Positions 39,560 to 50,821 of a stretch of 64,000 nucleotides of DNA are shown here, piece after piece (positions within the stretch are counted from its first letter, which is position 1; every line of letters starts with the position of its first letter). The stretch comes from Otis tarda (lineage: Eukaryota; Chordata; Aves; Otidiformes; Otididae). The notes beneath the pieces were generated by a model. The model was not told where the DNA came from, did no database searches, and worked only from the letters and a program-made list of their open reading frames with translations. The stretch covers positions 62,015,001 to 62,079,000 of the forward strand of contig CM048552.1 of the NCBI GenBank assembly GCA_026413225.1, in the 5' to 3' direction. A program made the position numbers and the translations under genes.

Positions 39560-39870
39560 CGATCTTTAAAAAGACTAGAGAGAGAACAGGGTAACTCTAG
39601 CTCTGGCAGCCTAACTTCAGTTCCAGGTAAAATATTAGCAAAACCTGAGAGAAGCATGTATTTTTAGATGGATAGAGCAGACAAACCTATTGGCCTAAAG
39701 CCAAGAGGGATTTGTGAATCAGACAATGCCAAAGAAATCTGATAGCCTTTTTTAATATGGTATCTGAGTGGGTGGGGTTTTATAAAAAAGACCTGTGCCA
39801 TATGAAAACAGTTTAAATAATGCCTGGATAAGAATTCAACAAAGTGACGAGCGAGCACTTTATATGCATA
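39560..39870 (+). mobile_element. Ancient CR1/L2-type LINE remnant, reverse transcriptase region
   Basis: Around 39590-39650 the plus strand reads [19 protein letters not shown], clearly a decayed form of the RT motif (N)[16 protein letters not shown]. The following sequence (GGATTTGTGAATCAGACAATGCC, then a tract comparable to the TFF/AFxxV region) keeps the order expected for this family but is full of stops. It is older than the other CR1 copies. Confidence 0.6.
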
Positions 39871-40017
39871 CTGTGTCCTTCCAGAAAGTCCTTGTGCTTC
39901 TTTGAAGGGTGTCCTTTTACCCAGGTGCTTTCTTTACAATAAGGCAAAATAGGTTTTGCTCAACATAACTCGAAAGTAAACACAGAATAGACATAGTAAG
40001 ACAGCAGAATCTCCTAC

Positions 40018-40175
40018 TTTGACATTTCTATCTCTTTCTTTCCCTCTCTCTCTTCCTTTCTTCTTCTCTATTTCTCTCTCTTCCACACATTCTCTCTCCA
40101 TCTCCTTCTCTCTCTTTCTCTCTCCTTTTCTCTTTCTTCTTCTTCCTTCCCTTCTTTTCCCCCATTTTCCCTCTC
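40018..40175 (+). repeat. Polypyrimidine (CT-rich) tract
   Basis: About 150 bases are almost entirely C and T, made of irregular TCTCTCTTTCC units, with the mirror-image purine strand on minus. The long minus frame at 39934-40179 (an R/E/K-rich string) is a by-product of this composition, not a gene. Confidence 0.9.
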
Positions 40176-40745
40176 TCAAACATGGTCTTGCATATAAACA
40201 TACACCTTCATGCTTGCTGATTTGTTTGAGATGCTGACTGCAGGCTGTTGAGATGAGCTACATTGAAGGAGCACACTTAGAAGAACTCAAAAGAAAAATA
40301 AAGTCAATATTCAGTGTCTCCAAAGATGAAATCAGTGGGTAATTCACTAATGAATTACACCCATGAGGTACAATGTTCACACCAAACTTTTTATTGCAAT
40401 AAGCCCATGGCGTTACTTAAGTGACTCAAAACTACATCAGAACAGACCACCTCCACTCCACTGTGTGTGGAATGGGGTCAGTGGGAAGCATTTCTTTATA
40501 AAATCAGGCATTATGTATGTGCTTCCACATGTGCTTGGATAGAGCTACAGTTAGTTTAGTTTCCTTTTCCTTGTGCATGGGTTTTGAATTCAAAATGAGA
40601 AACAGACATGGTTCTTCTTGTGTGGGATCAAAAGAAATTCTTCTTTCTTTCTTTCCATAAGCCAATAAAGCAATGGAATGGCATGGTAATGCCTCCTCTT
40701 TTTTCATAATGGAAGTTATTAAACCCACTTTGATTTTTCTTGCAG

Positions 40746-41000
40746 TTCTAGGAGAGAACACATTAGAAGCTGCATGCCAGGAAAATTCAATTGAAAAGGA
40801 ATGTTCTGGCCTCAGCTGCCACCATAGCTCACCCATGGGCCAGCTAGTTTTCCCCTCCCCGCTCTGCTCAAACAAAGCTTTATCTGTTGCTGTGGTACAG
40901 CTCCATGCCTCATACAAAGCAATGTGGACAGCGGGCCACCGGGAGCTTGCCATTCTCTCTGCTCTGCTCTGCTTTGCTCTCTCCCTACTAGCCATACAAG
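40746..41000 (+). other. Exon-like open stretch, identity unknown
   Basis: A good acceptor (GATTTTTCTTGCAG at 40732-40745) and a donor (CAAG|GTAATT at 41001) frame 255 bases that are open in the frame beginning upstream at 40673, with phase 1 at both ends. The 85 residues include five cysteines and a hydrophobic end (LSALLCFALSLLA). That end comes from a CTCTG-rich run and may be compositional. The opposite strand is also open, for 172 codons over 40504-41022. I recognise no family, and no neighbouring exons with matching phase were identified. It may be a chance pair of splice-like sites or a lineage-specific or non-coding transcript. Confidence 0.2.
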
Positions 41001-42482
41001 GTAATTGCAAGTTCATGATCAAGATTCAACACATTTTAATAGGACTTCCTCCGCAACTGAGCTTCTCATATGTTTACAGTTTCTCTGACACTACCTATTT
41101 CCTCTAATAATTTTTCCCAGATAGATTCTGAGAGCTCTGTGTATTTCTCTAGGATTTCTGGATACCTCTAACCGCTACATGGATGGGACCATGGGTAAAA
41201 TTTCAGAGGAACAGCCACGCTGGTGTTATAGCGCATCTACTCATGTCTGTTAGCATACAGGGCACATCCAGACAGAAAGGTTATGGAAATTCTAGAAAAC
41301 CCCTTGAAATGTCATCATTGCTTATGAATTCGTATACAGAAATCTAATACATAGAGACTGCCTGATTAGGCATAGCTCTGTGCCTAACTGCTGCCTATCA
41401 ATTTCTTTGCCCTTTATGATTAAAAAAAAAAAAGACAGAAAAGAAATCAAAGGATAAGCTTCTAAATATGGCTGTGTCTGGCAGAGACAATTTAATCCCT
41501 GCTAGCACTGCAAATTTCATGCAGTTACTTCTATGAGCCCTCTGCAGAGCTGCAGAAAGCTCTGAGAATGAGTCCTCTTGCAAGCTCTTCCACCTGGGTT
41601 GCCTCATATGTCAGTTTTACTTCTCTGCGGACAATCCTGCACAGAATCAGCTTTATTTATTCTCCATGGGAAGGAATATGTTGACTATAGCAAACATTTG
41701 CAGGATAGTGCCCTCTGTCTTATATTTAATACAGAACCATGGTGTGAGTAGCTGTCACAACTGTAACATATGGAACGGTACGTGAAGGAAAGTTCACACT
41801 CTCTGCTCTGGTGTGAACATACAATTTTCTTATTTGCTTAGTGGTTTTAGAGCAGGACTTGCAGCTTAATCAAAACCAAGAGTGACAGTTCAGGCCATGG
41901 GCTGTGGTGAACACTGAATAATTCTCCCTCAATGGAGATTTTATTGCAGAAATTGGGAGAGAAGCTAAAACAATAGTAAGCTGGCAGAAAACATGTATTT
42001 TTTCCCTCTTCTAGGAAATTTTGCAAGCACTTGATTAAGAAAAAATTGTGAATCACACAGGTATGTTGCATTTCCCATCTCTACCAAGGCTTACTTAATA
42101 ATTTCTGAGCAGCCGAATCCTTCATTCTCAGCACATTGTCACTTCCAGACACCAATGATGGAAATTAAATTGTCAAAATCAAGTAGAATCAGGTTGTTTT
42201 CGTAGCTTCAGCCTAGCAATACCTTCCCAAATGACAAAGCCTTCATCCCCGGCTGATTCCCAACTGCACCTAAGCAGTCAGATCCCTGCCAGACTTAACA
42301 GAGCTTTCTCTCACGTGTATTGCACAGCTAAGTAGAGTAGGGCCTTAGCATATTTTGAGGACAGAACCAACATTACCCAAATATTAATTTCTCCCACCTA
42401 TGATCTGTCAGTCAAAGGTGACTCACAGGACCTATGTTCGTACAATTATGCCCTTACATCCAGCCCAAATAAAGATCCCTAT

Positions 42483-42525
42483 CTGTATGTACATATGTTG
42501 TATGTATATATACATGTATATATCA
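42483..42525 (+). repeat. AT-rich (TATG/TATA) simple repeat
   Basis: Alternating TGTA/TATA units form a partly palindromic low-complexity stretch. Confidence 0.7.
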
Positions 42526-42814
42526 ATGGGTATTTAGAAATTAACAAAAGCACCACTTAGCTTCTAATGGTCTCATCAGAGTTTTATTTCAGCTTCCTTT
42601 GTCTGGATTTAATTTCATTTCAAATAATTTAACTACACTAGTAGAAATTTACTTCAGTCTTTTCATATGTTTTGACACCATTTCTCTGGTACCTAGAGAT
42701 TTCAGTTGTTATTGACAGCTCCTATCCTGCAATTGTTACTTAATATTAGTTATTACTCCTAGAAAATAGTTACAATAGGAAATACTACTACATAAAATTG
42801 TAAGAAAATAGGGC

Positions 42815-43010
42815 AGGAAGAAATCTCAAAAGATTGTTTCATGCATCCCTTATGCTAAGGCAAGATCACCTATCCTAGTGTGATTCCTGACTGCAAACAC
42901 CTCCAATGCTGAAGAATGTGTACTTTCTCTAGAGATGCATTGCATAGTTTCATTGCCCTCAGACTCCCAAAATTTTTCCCAACAACTGAACTAAATCTTC
43001 AATGCTAACA
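42815..43010 (-). mobile_element. Old CR1-type LINE 3' end, minus orientation
   Basis: On the plus strand GGGCAGGAAGAAATCTCAAAAGATTGTTTCATGCATCCCTTATGCTAAGGCAAGATC is followed by AAACACCTCCAATGCTGAAGAATG, a TTTCATTGCCCTCA stretch and TTTTTCCCAACAACTGAACTAAATCTTC. This is the reversed layout of an old CR1 3' region, strongly diverged. Confidence 0.65.
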
Positions 43011-46000
43011 TATCTAGTACCATAGTGGTAAAGGCTGACTTTAAAAAGGCAGATATAATGATTTCAGGGAAAACTTAAAGAGGAACTATGAAAGAAAGTG
43101 AGTAATTCAATATTTACTTTATCTCAGTATTTGTGAAATTACTCTTATATCATTTTTATAACTGGAGAAAAGACCTGAAAACCTTCACAGAGATTAGTTT
43201 TTCTGAAGTTTATGTTATCACTGATGACATTTAATGATGAAGTTGGAATAATCTCAATAAGTCATGTCACACAGGGAAATTGAAAAGAAGCTCACGAGTT
43301 TCTTTGTATAAGTATCATCATCTGTTTTATTTCTGCACAATTTTCAGTAGTTATTGTTGTTGCAGATGAGACCCTGATACTCCTAATAACATCAAATGTT
43401 ATTTTGGGCATCCATTCACATAATACTTTTGTAAGAAAGAGCTATGCCAGATTACCAGTGGGATGTGATTTGATACGAGTTACTTATCAAGAACTGACAT
43501 CAGTGTTTCTATTTTTGTTGCTGAAAAATTTCTATACAAAGCTATAAAACATTTATGTCTAGCAAGAGTAAACAGATGAGGTATACCTTACACATAGATA
43601 TGTGATGCAGTTACTGGAAAAGTAAAAAGCTGATATGTTAGCATTGCTGGTATACTGAACACTGAGTTGTCCTGGATAAAAAGCATGCTAAAACTTTGTC
43701 AAGGTCCATCCGATGTCAAGCGTGAACCAATACCATTGAAGGCTGGTAGACAGTGAGTGAGACTAGGAGCTTTTGAGAGTACTGCAGAGAGAGAACTTTA
43801 GCAAGTGCTGGGAGATGGGGACATGGGACTGGAAAACATCAAAACATGGGAGATTACCAGAGAGGAGGGAAAAGGATGGAGGGAAAGCTGTTAGGAATAA
43901 TGTTAACAGTACAGTGATCCGAGCACACGTTAGCCTATGGTTCCTTAAAGAAATGCCATAGACATGAGCTCATGGACACAGTTATAATACTACAACAATT
44001 GCTTTATACCAAAAGGGAAATATTTCCTTCCCATAGATATTTATGTCCCCAAACCTCTGAAATAAAGCTTTACCAAAATTAGGGAGCACTGTTTGCATCC
44101 TATTTTTCCTACATACTGGAAATATATTAAAACCAAGGTCAGTGGACAACGGTTTGTAACAGAGCTCTCAACTCACTACAAGTTGTCCATTAGCTGGCAT
44201 CTCAAATATTTTCCTAAAGAGGAAAGCAGAGCAAGTCTTCTGTCCATGTGAGTAAAGCAATCTTTTAAAGCTAAAGCTTAAATTGCGTACAAAGAGAATA
44301 AAATAAAAAATTATTAGCTCTACTGTGATCTAATTTATGCTTCTTATTTGCAGCAGCACCTCATTCTCATGAACAAATGATCACTAACCTTTAAAAAAAT
44401 GAAACTTTAACCAAAAGGATTTAAAGGGGTTTAGTGTTGAATTTTACAGACCTTGCCAAAGTGTAATGTGAAGTCTCACATTTTTGTTCCCATCTTCAGC
44501 ATGCCAGAGCTTGAATCACAAAGCTAGCACTCAGCATCTTGGCTGTGGGTCAAGATCAACTGAAGTCACATGCAGGGTAAAGTGGTGAAGGTGACATTGC
44601 TTCTACCTGGCTCAGGAAAAAGAAAAAAAGTAATGATCTCTGCAGCAACCTGTGAAGGACTTAAGCTCATAAGTTTGTGGCAAAGACTCTCTGGTTCCAG
44701 TTTTCCACGTCTGAATATAGTCTTTAATATGCAGAGTAAGAAAGCGCTAGACAAGACTGGATGTAAATTCATCACTGACCTGGGACACACACTGCTGTGC
44801 TCTTCGATCATGTGATTGACAACTGGCAAGGGCCTGCATTGTTTCTCTGTTACCTAGTGAGTATATTTGCAAGGTATTAGGAGAATGGCCTGTGTCAGTA
44901 CAGGGCAAGAGAGAAAAAGGGTAAAAACCAAATAGGAATAAACAAGCCCATCCAGAAGAGTGCTCCATGGCGACATGAAGCTGAAGAGAGGATCAAGTGC
45001 GAACACCAATTTTTAATACCACTCACTCTCATGGAGTATGACGGAGGTGGGTCCAAATATAGACTTCATGGTGTGCCAGTCCCTAAATGGAGCAGACCAA
45101 GCAACACCATCTTTTGAAATTTGAAATGCTGGTTTTGTAACTCTTATGCCAGACTAGTCATAACAAGGGAGTTAATTCAGATAATGATCAAAGCAGTATA
45201 TGAAGCCTTTGCATGCCTCTTTGTGAAAGACTCTGATTGAATACTTGTAACTCCTCCAGAACTGAGAAAAAACTTCAACCCTCCAGCAATGCCACAGCTA
45301 CCAAATAGCACCAAAGAAGAGATGCCCACGAGAGGCAGGCTATCCTCATCCTCAACTGCTGCCGGCCTTTCTGATACCTTTCCCCAAGCTCTTGGCATGG
45401 GCCACTGCTGGAAACAAGAAACAAAAGGTGCCCAGCCCAGCAGTTTCTGCGATACCTCTCATGAGAGTTGGTTGCAACATGAAAAGGCAGTCACAGCTGC
45501 TGACACGGAAAAAAAAAAAAAACCACTGAAAAATGCCTGTGTCCATACACCCTAACCTGCAGGAACTGACCCCACCAGGCTGCTCTGGGAGGCCTGACAG
45601 TGCTGCTGGGGACCTCAGTCCTTTCCCACTCCCGTTTCTGCATCCACCATATAGCAGCTCAGGGTGGGGAGGACTTTACCTTCGCAGATGAATGCATGAA
45701 GATAAACAGGAAGTTTATTATCCCAGGTATTTTTTCCCAAAACATACCCTGGACAAATATTTTGGTGCCTACAAAACTCTTAAGTAACTGGAGCAAACTC
45801 CCACTTCTATTTTAACTTTTAGTGTCTGAATAGAAGTCATTAGGACACATTTTGGAGTTCAGCTTACCTTATCCCCAATACAGCGTGTCTCAGCACCGCT
45901 CAGACCTTTAAACATCACAGACAGCTTCTCACCTTTGGCAAATCAGGGATGGGGTGAGACCTGTCCCTGCGGAGGTGGGCAACTGGAGTCACTTTGGAGC

Positions 46001-46170
46001 AATGAAGGGTCTAGGGGAACAGGAATTAAACAGGATTTCCCTATAGGACATTAAGTCATTGGAAAGATTTAACTATTTGTGTATGTTGAATCAGGAAATA
46101 AAAAGGAAAACACAAATTTTATTCAGATATTTTATCCACAAGATGATACGAGTGTGTATGTAAGGTTTTG

Positions 46171-47274
46171 TGTTGGTTTTGTTTAGTGAGGGGGGGCTGC
46201 TAGAAGTTTCCCCTTTGTTCGGTGGACTCAGCTGGGCCTAGGGTGGACCTGCTGCTGGCCAGGGCCCAGCCAATTGGTAGCAGAATGTTCCCTGACAACG
46301 CTTCTGCAATAACATTTAAGAAGAGGGAAAATAAATTTTTAAAAAAAGAAGATGTGAAGAAGCTGAAGTGGAGGCAGAGAGGGGGAGGGATGAGCCTTGT
46401 GGGCCTTGCGGCCCTCACCCTCTGGCCTCCAGATAGGCGTAATTCAGCCCCGCCAGGCTGCAAGAAGTGGAAAGGAGATGTGAAGAGAACCCAAGAGGCG
46501 TCTGCCTGAGCCTGATGGTGAAGAATTTCATGTGAGAGGAACGGCTGCAGACAGCAAGATCAGTGAAGAAGGAGGGGAAGGAGTAATGTTGCTCCAGCCA
46601 GAGATTCCCCTGCAGCCTGTGGTGATGACCATGATGAAGCAGGCTGTCCCCTGCAGCCCATGGAGGCCCACGGAGGAGCAGAGATCCACCTGCGGCCTGC
46701 GGAGGACCCCGCACCGGGGCAGGCAGATGCCTAAAGGAGGTTGTGGCCCATAGAGGGCCCACGCTGGGGCAGCTGTTCTGGAGGAACAGCACCCTGTGAA
46801 AAAACAGCCTGCGCCAGAGCAGTTTATGAAGGACTGTAGCCTGTGGGAGGGACCCCATGCTGGAGCAGGGGGGGAATGTGAGAAGTTCTTCCTCTGAGAA
46901 GGAAGGAGTGGTGGAAAACAACATGTGATGAACTGACCATAAGCCCCATTCCCTCTTCCCCCCTGTGTCGCTCAGGAGGGGAAGGAGGTAGAGATAAATG
47001 AACATAAAGTTAAGACCGGGAAGAGGGAAGGGTGGGGGGAAGTTATTTTGTTCTCGTTCGCATTACCCTTCTTTAGTTTTAATAATAAATGAATAGTTTT
47101 CCCCAAGTTGAGTCTCTTTTATCTGTAACAGTAACTTTAAGGATCTCTCCCTGTCCTTATCTCAAACCTCGAGGCTTTTTTTCTTATATTATCTCTCCAT
47201 ATTCTCTCGAAGAGTGGAGGGAGTGAGAGAGAGATACTGCGAAGATTGGTCCCAAGCAGGGCTAAACTATGATG
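46171..47274 (+). mobile_element. Solo LTR of an avian endogenous retrovirus (copy 2)
   Basis: Same family and orientation as the LTR at 1698-2879, with TGTTGGTTTTGTTTAGTGAGG at the start, AAACTATGATG at the end and a length of about 1.1 kb. It lacks roughly 25 bases after the first G run that copy 1 has, and differs by many point changes. It contains the same GC-rich repetitive central block, an ACATAAAG/ATAAAT region near 47000 and AATAATAAATG near 47082 before a CT-rich end. Flanks GGTTTTG and GTTTATG are only a weak target-site match. There is no internal retroviral sequence. The plus and minus frames in it (46222-46509 and 46415-47005) are not genes. Confidence 0.88.
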
Positions 47275-50200
47275 TTTATGTATGCATGTGGTTCCTTTGT
47301 ATGTATTCATGAAGAAGAGCCCTTCTGTCCTGCATTTGAGTAAAATTATTTGCAAACAATACAAAGTACCATTATATTCCCTTTCTAGGCAAGTATCTAA
47401 TTACATACTGCTTTATTTCAAACTGCTCTACAAATAATTTATTGATCAAAGTTGCTAATCAAGTATTAGCAACAGAACAGTTACAAAAATAAAGTTCAGT
47501 TTCTTAACTCTTTCTATTTTCTATTGCAAAGCCCTCAAAACAAAGACAATAACAGCTCTAAGTACAGCACAGAAGTTGTAATGAATAACTAAGCAAATTA
47601 CTATCTCTCTCTCAGCCACTGACACCTCTTACTACCTTGAAATTAAAAATTCATCCTGTCAGACAGGCATAAATCCTACAAAATTTTAAATAGACTTATT
47701 TTAAAAGGCAATATGATATGAAAAATATTTTAATGAGATACAGTTCAGCTATCTGCTGAGCCGCTTACATCAACAACTGAACAGCAACAATCATATATTA
47801 TATTAAGAGACTAGAAGTAGTTCAAATAGCCTGTGCTTTCTCTCTTTCTGTTTCAATATATACAGAAAATGTAAATATTTACTATATTAGCCCCTATTTG
47901 TGTATATAAACATATGTCCATGCATATGTCCATGCATATGTTCTGCATCATGCACCTTAAATAATACAAAATGTAAATATACAAAAACTTGAAAGGCTAG
48001 ACAGTGAATGATTGAGATATGTATATAAATATGCTCCTAACTATTTGGAAATCTACAGATATGCAATAAATTACATGTTTGGTTGTTTAATTGTATAGCT
48101 TGCATATTTCTTGAGTTCTTGACTAGCTGGTATGCATTTAGCCCGCTTCATAGGTGTAGGTGCATAGATGGACTTACATGAGTTTCACACAATACAAAAA
48201 TCAAGACTTACAGACCAAAATCCTTGTAGGACTGGAACTTAATCTACCTTCTCAGGAAGTACTGCAGCATTCCAGGCTTCTCGATATCTTTGAAGGGCTG
48301 TTGTTAAAAAATTAACTATGAGACAGTAGTACAATGTTGCCTTATGTTCACGTCCACTCCCATTGCAGGTAGTTCACAGTCTTGACAGACTGAAACTCTG
48401 AAATTAGGTCTCCTCTGCTTCCAAATGACTCTATTCCTAGTCTCAGGCTAATGAAACAATCCTTTTCCTGATCCAAACCCCACATCTCTACCTGGTTCCA
48501 GCGAGATTTTTGCCACTGGAAAGAAAGAAATTCACCTTCCCCACAGTATATAGTGCTTCTTCCTTCCAGTATCAGATCGTTAAATACAAGAGCTTAAGGT
48601 AATTGTGAGCACTTTTAAAGATGTTCATTTTTCAAGTGGGCTATTTGCTAATTTTTCTTGCAATTAAAATGAATGGAGAGCTTTGCATGGCAACACCTTT
48701 CACATCCAGTGCTGGAGAGTCAGGTTGCATGGGTATTTGACTTCCAGCCCAGCACAGGGTGGCAAAAGTCTTAATCTCAACAAAAGGGAAGATTGATGTG
48801 GGCTCCTTGGAACACCTGCTGCTGAAGCCATTAGTGTTTGGGCCACTCTCCTGCCTACACTGAAGTTGGTGTGAACTGTCCTCTTGCCCTTCGCAGAAAG
48901 AGGATCAGGCCCTTACCGAACAAGATTAATAGGAGTGAGCCTGCCATTGATTATGTGCTGCTGTCCTCACCATGTCAGAGGGCAAGCCAAGGGGTGAATT
49001 ACAGCTACCCGGGGACTCGAAAACATGAGAAGAAATCAAACCGACAGACACACACTGGAAAGTAAATCATGCTATATCTGAGAGGAATCAATACAGAAAG
49101 CAGAAAGACTTATGTTTCCAGTTACTTGCAGCCTGTACAAGTCCAAATCCTGCAGAACTGTTTCATTAAAATGTCTCTTTGCTTAGTCAGGATAAGGAAG
49201 TGCTACCACTTACACCACTGACGATGACAATTGCGTAATGCTTATTCCAGGGTAAGCGTGGATTTGGCAGAGATCCCTGAGGAATAAGAGCTCACGAGAG
49301 GAGAGGGGAATACTGGTGTGACAACATTGGTTTAAATTAACAGTTTAGCGCATAAGAAGAGATCAGCCCTCTGTAGATAAGAGCTGTGTAAGAGGTGGCG
49401 CTTTTTTTTGCACAGAGATCAGAGAGAGAATTAAATGCTTCCCATATGCCAAACAATACTCTGAAGGACCAATTAGATACTATTTTCAAGGAATTCCATT
49501 TGAGAATTGTGTTTCATTACACTTCCTGGGATGTGGTAGTGTGGTTCATTCTTTAGGACTCAACATTTTAACAACTTGCGCCTTGGCTGCCTTTGTGTCA
49601 GCAAGGGCAAGCTGCTCCGCGAGGGAAAGGGAGAGGTTTGCTGAGCATAACAAGGTGGGCCAGGCAGAGACCTTGCTCATAAGGGCACAGTCCTGCAGCA
49701 CCTAACTAAGGTGAGCAGAACAGCTTTGGTGTCAGTAACCAGGTCAGACACAGTGCAGTGATTGCCAGACAAGTCCATAGTGATGAGGCAGGTCTGAGGT
49801 AACGTCATGAAGTCAGTCCATGGATCAGTGTCTGGATCAACAAGACACATGGTCAGGCAGGGCATGGATGCAGCACAGCTCAGGCAGGGTCCAAGTCAGC
49901 TTAAATGCAGCTCTCAAGCAAAGGGGGAGAGCCCCTGCTGAGTCTTCTTTCAGCTTCTTAGCAAACAGCTCCCTCTTCACAACATTTTCAAGGCCAGACA
50001 GCTGTTTATCAAACCTGGCCCTGAGCCCAGGCAGCCAAACCCGCGGGAGAAGAGGGCATGCACTCACGGCCCTGATGCTCTGTTTCCAACCCAGTATTTT
50101 CAGTTTCTGGCATGTTTTTCGCAGAGCACAGCAGAATCGCACAGTGACACCAAGTGAAAACTGCAGTTTTCCTGTGAGACCGCTCTTAGTGAAATCCTCA

Positions 50201-50762
50201 GACCTTCCAAGGATTTTTGAGATGTTTGAGACTGATTCTCACCTGGTTTAAATACTGTGGACTGTTAAACCACTGGAACGGACAACTAGACTGTCTGGAT
50301 TTTGTTCTAGCATGGTGAAATGCCATGTAAATCCTTTGCCTTCATCTGTGAAGACCGGGAGGCTATGCACACCTCAGAAGTCCAAAGTAATCCAGTTGCC
50401 TACAACCAGACAAGAGGAAACAGGGCAGCAGGAGATGGGAGAAAACAAGTCTGTGTGATTGCACAGACGTCCTGTAGCCTGGTACCATCTCACAGCTGCA
50501 TCTTTTTCCTCTGTCTCTGTCTGCAAGTTGCTAACCACTTGTAGGGGATGGGTTTGCCTCCATTACGAAGCATGTTGCTGCTTTGTACAGAAGATGGAGT
50601 TTTCCTCACTATTCTGCATCTCTACAACAACCTCAGCTCTCTCAGTCTTTGATTCTTTTTTTTATGAAGAGAGTTAGCCTCAAGATTGCTGGATGCAGGC
50701 TGGAAACCTGAAATCAAAAAGGTTAAAAACTGGAAGCCAAATCAAATCTGTCAAATATTACT

Positions 50763-50821
50763 ATTTTTAAGCCCATCTCCTGATTTTTAAGCCAATCTCA
50801 TGATTTTTAAGCCATCTCCTG
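50763..50821 (+). repeat. Three-copy 20-22 base tandem repeat
   Basis: Three near-identical units ATTTTTAAGCC(C/A)ATCTC(C/A)TG follow one another, differing by single bases or indels. Confidence 0.92.

Larger units (their letters stand above)
23916..46170. other. Intergenic DNA between MYBPC1 and SPIC, left part
   Basis: This is AT-rich sequence upstream of the MYBPC1 promoter. It holds the old LINE fragments at 27240-27690, 28020-28105, 39560-39870 and 42815-43010, a purine/pyrimidine tract at 40018-40175, poly-A runs (for example 39237-39259) and the exon-like stretch at 40746-41000. I saw no other gene, RNA gene or repeat. Muscle enhancers may exist here but cannot be seen without comparison. 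Confidence 0.6.

Noticed and set aside
39934-40179. Minus-strand R/E/K-rich 81-codon frame resembling a charged coiled coil.
   Set aside because: Produced by the purine-rich strand of a simple CT repeat.
46415-47005. 196-codon minus-strand frame.
   Set aside because: Lies entirely inside the solo LTR, spans its repetitive GC-rich block and has no homologue I know. The copy 1 LTR gives similar frames.
1698-47274. The two LTRs as ends of one provirus.
   Set aside because: They are 43 kb apart, differ by an indel and many substitutions, and have MYBPC1 exons and no retroviral genes between them.
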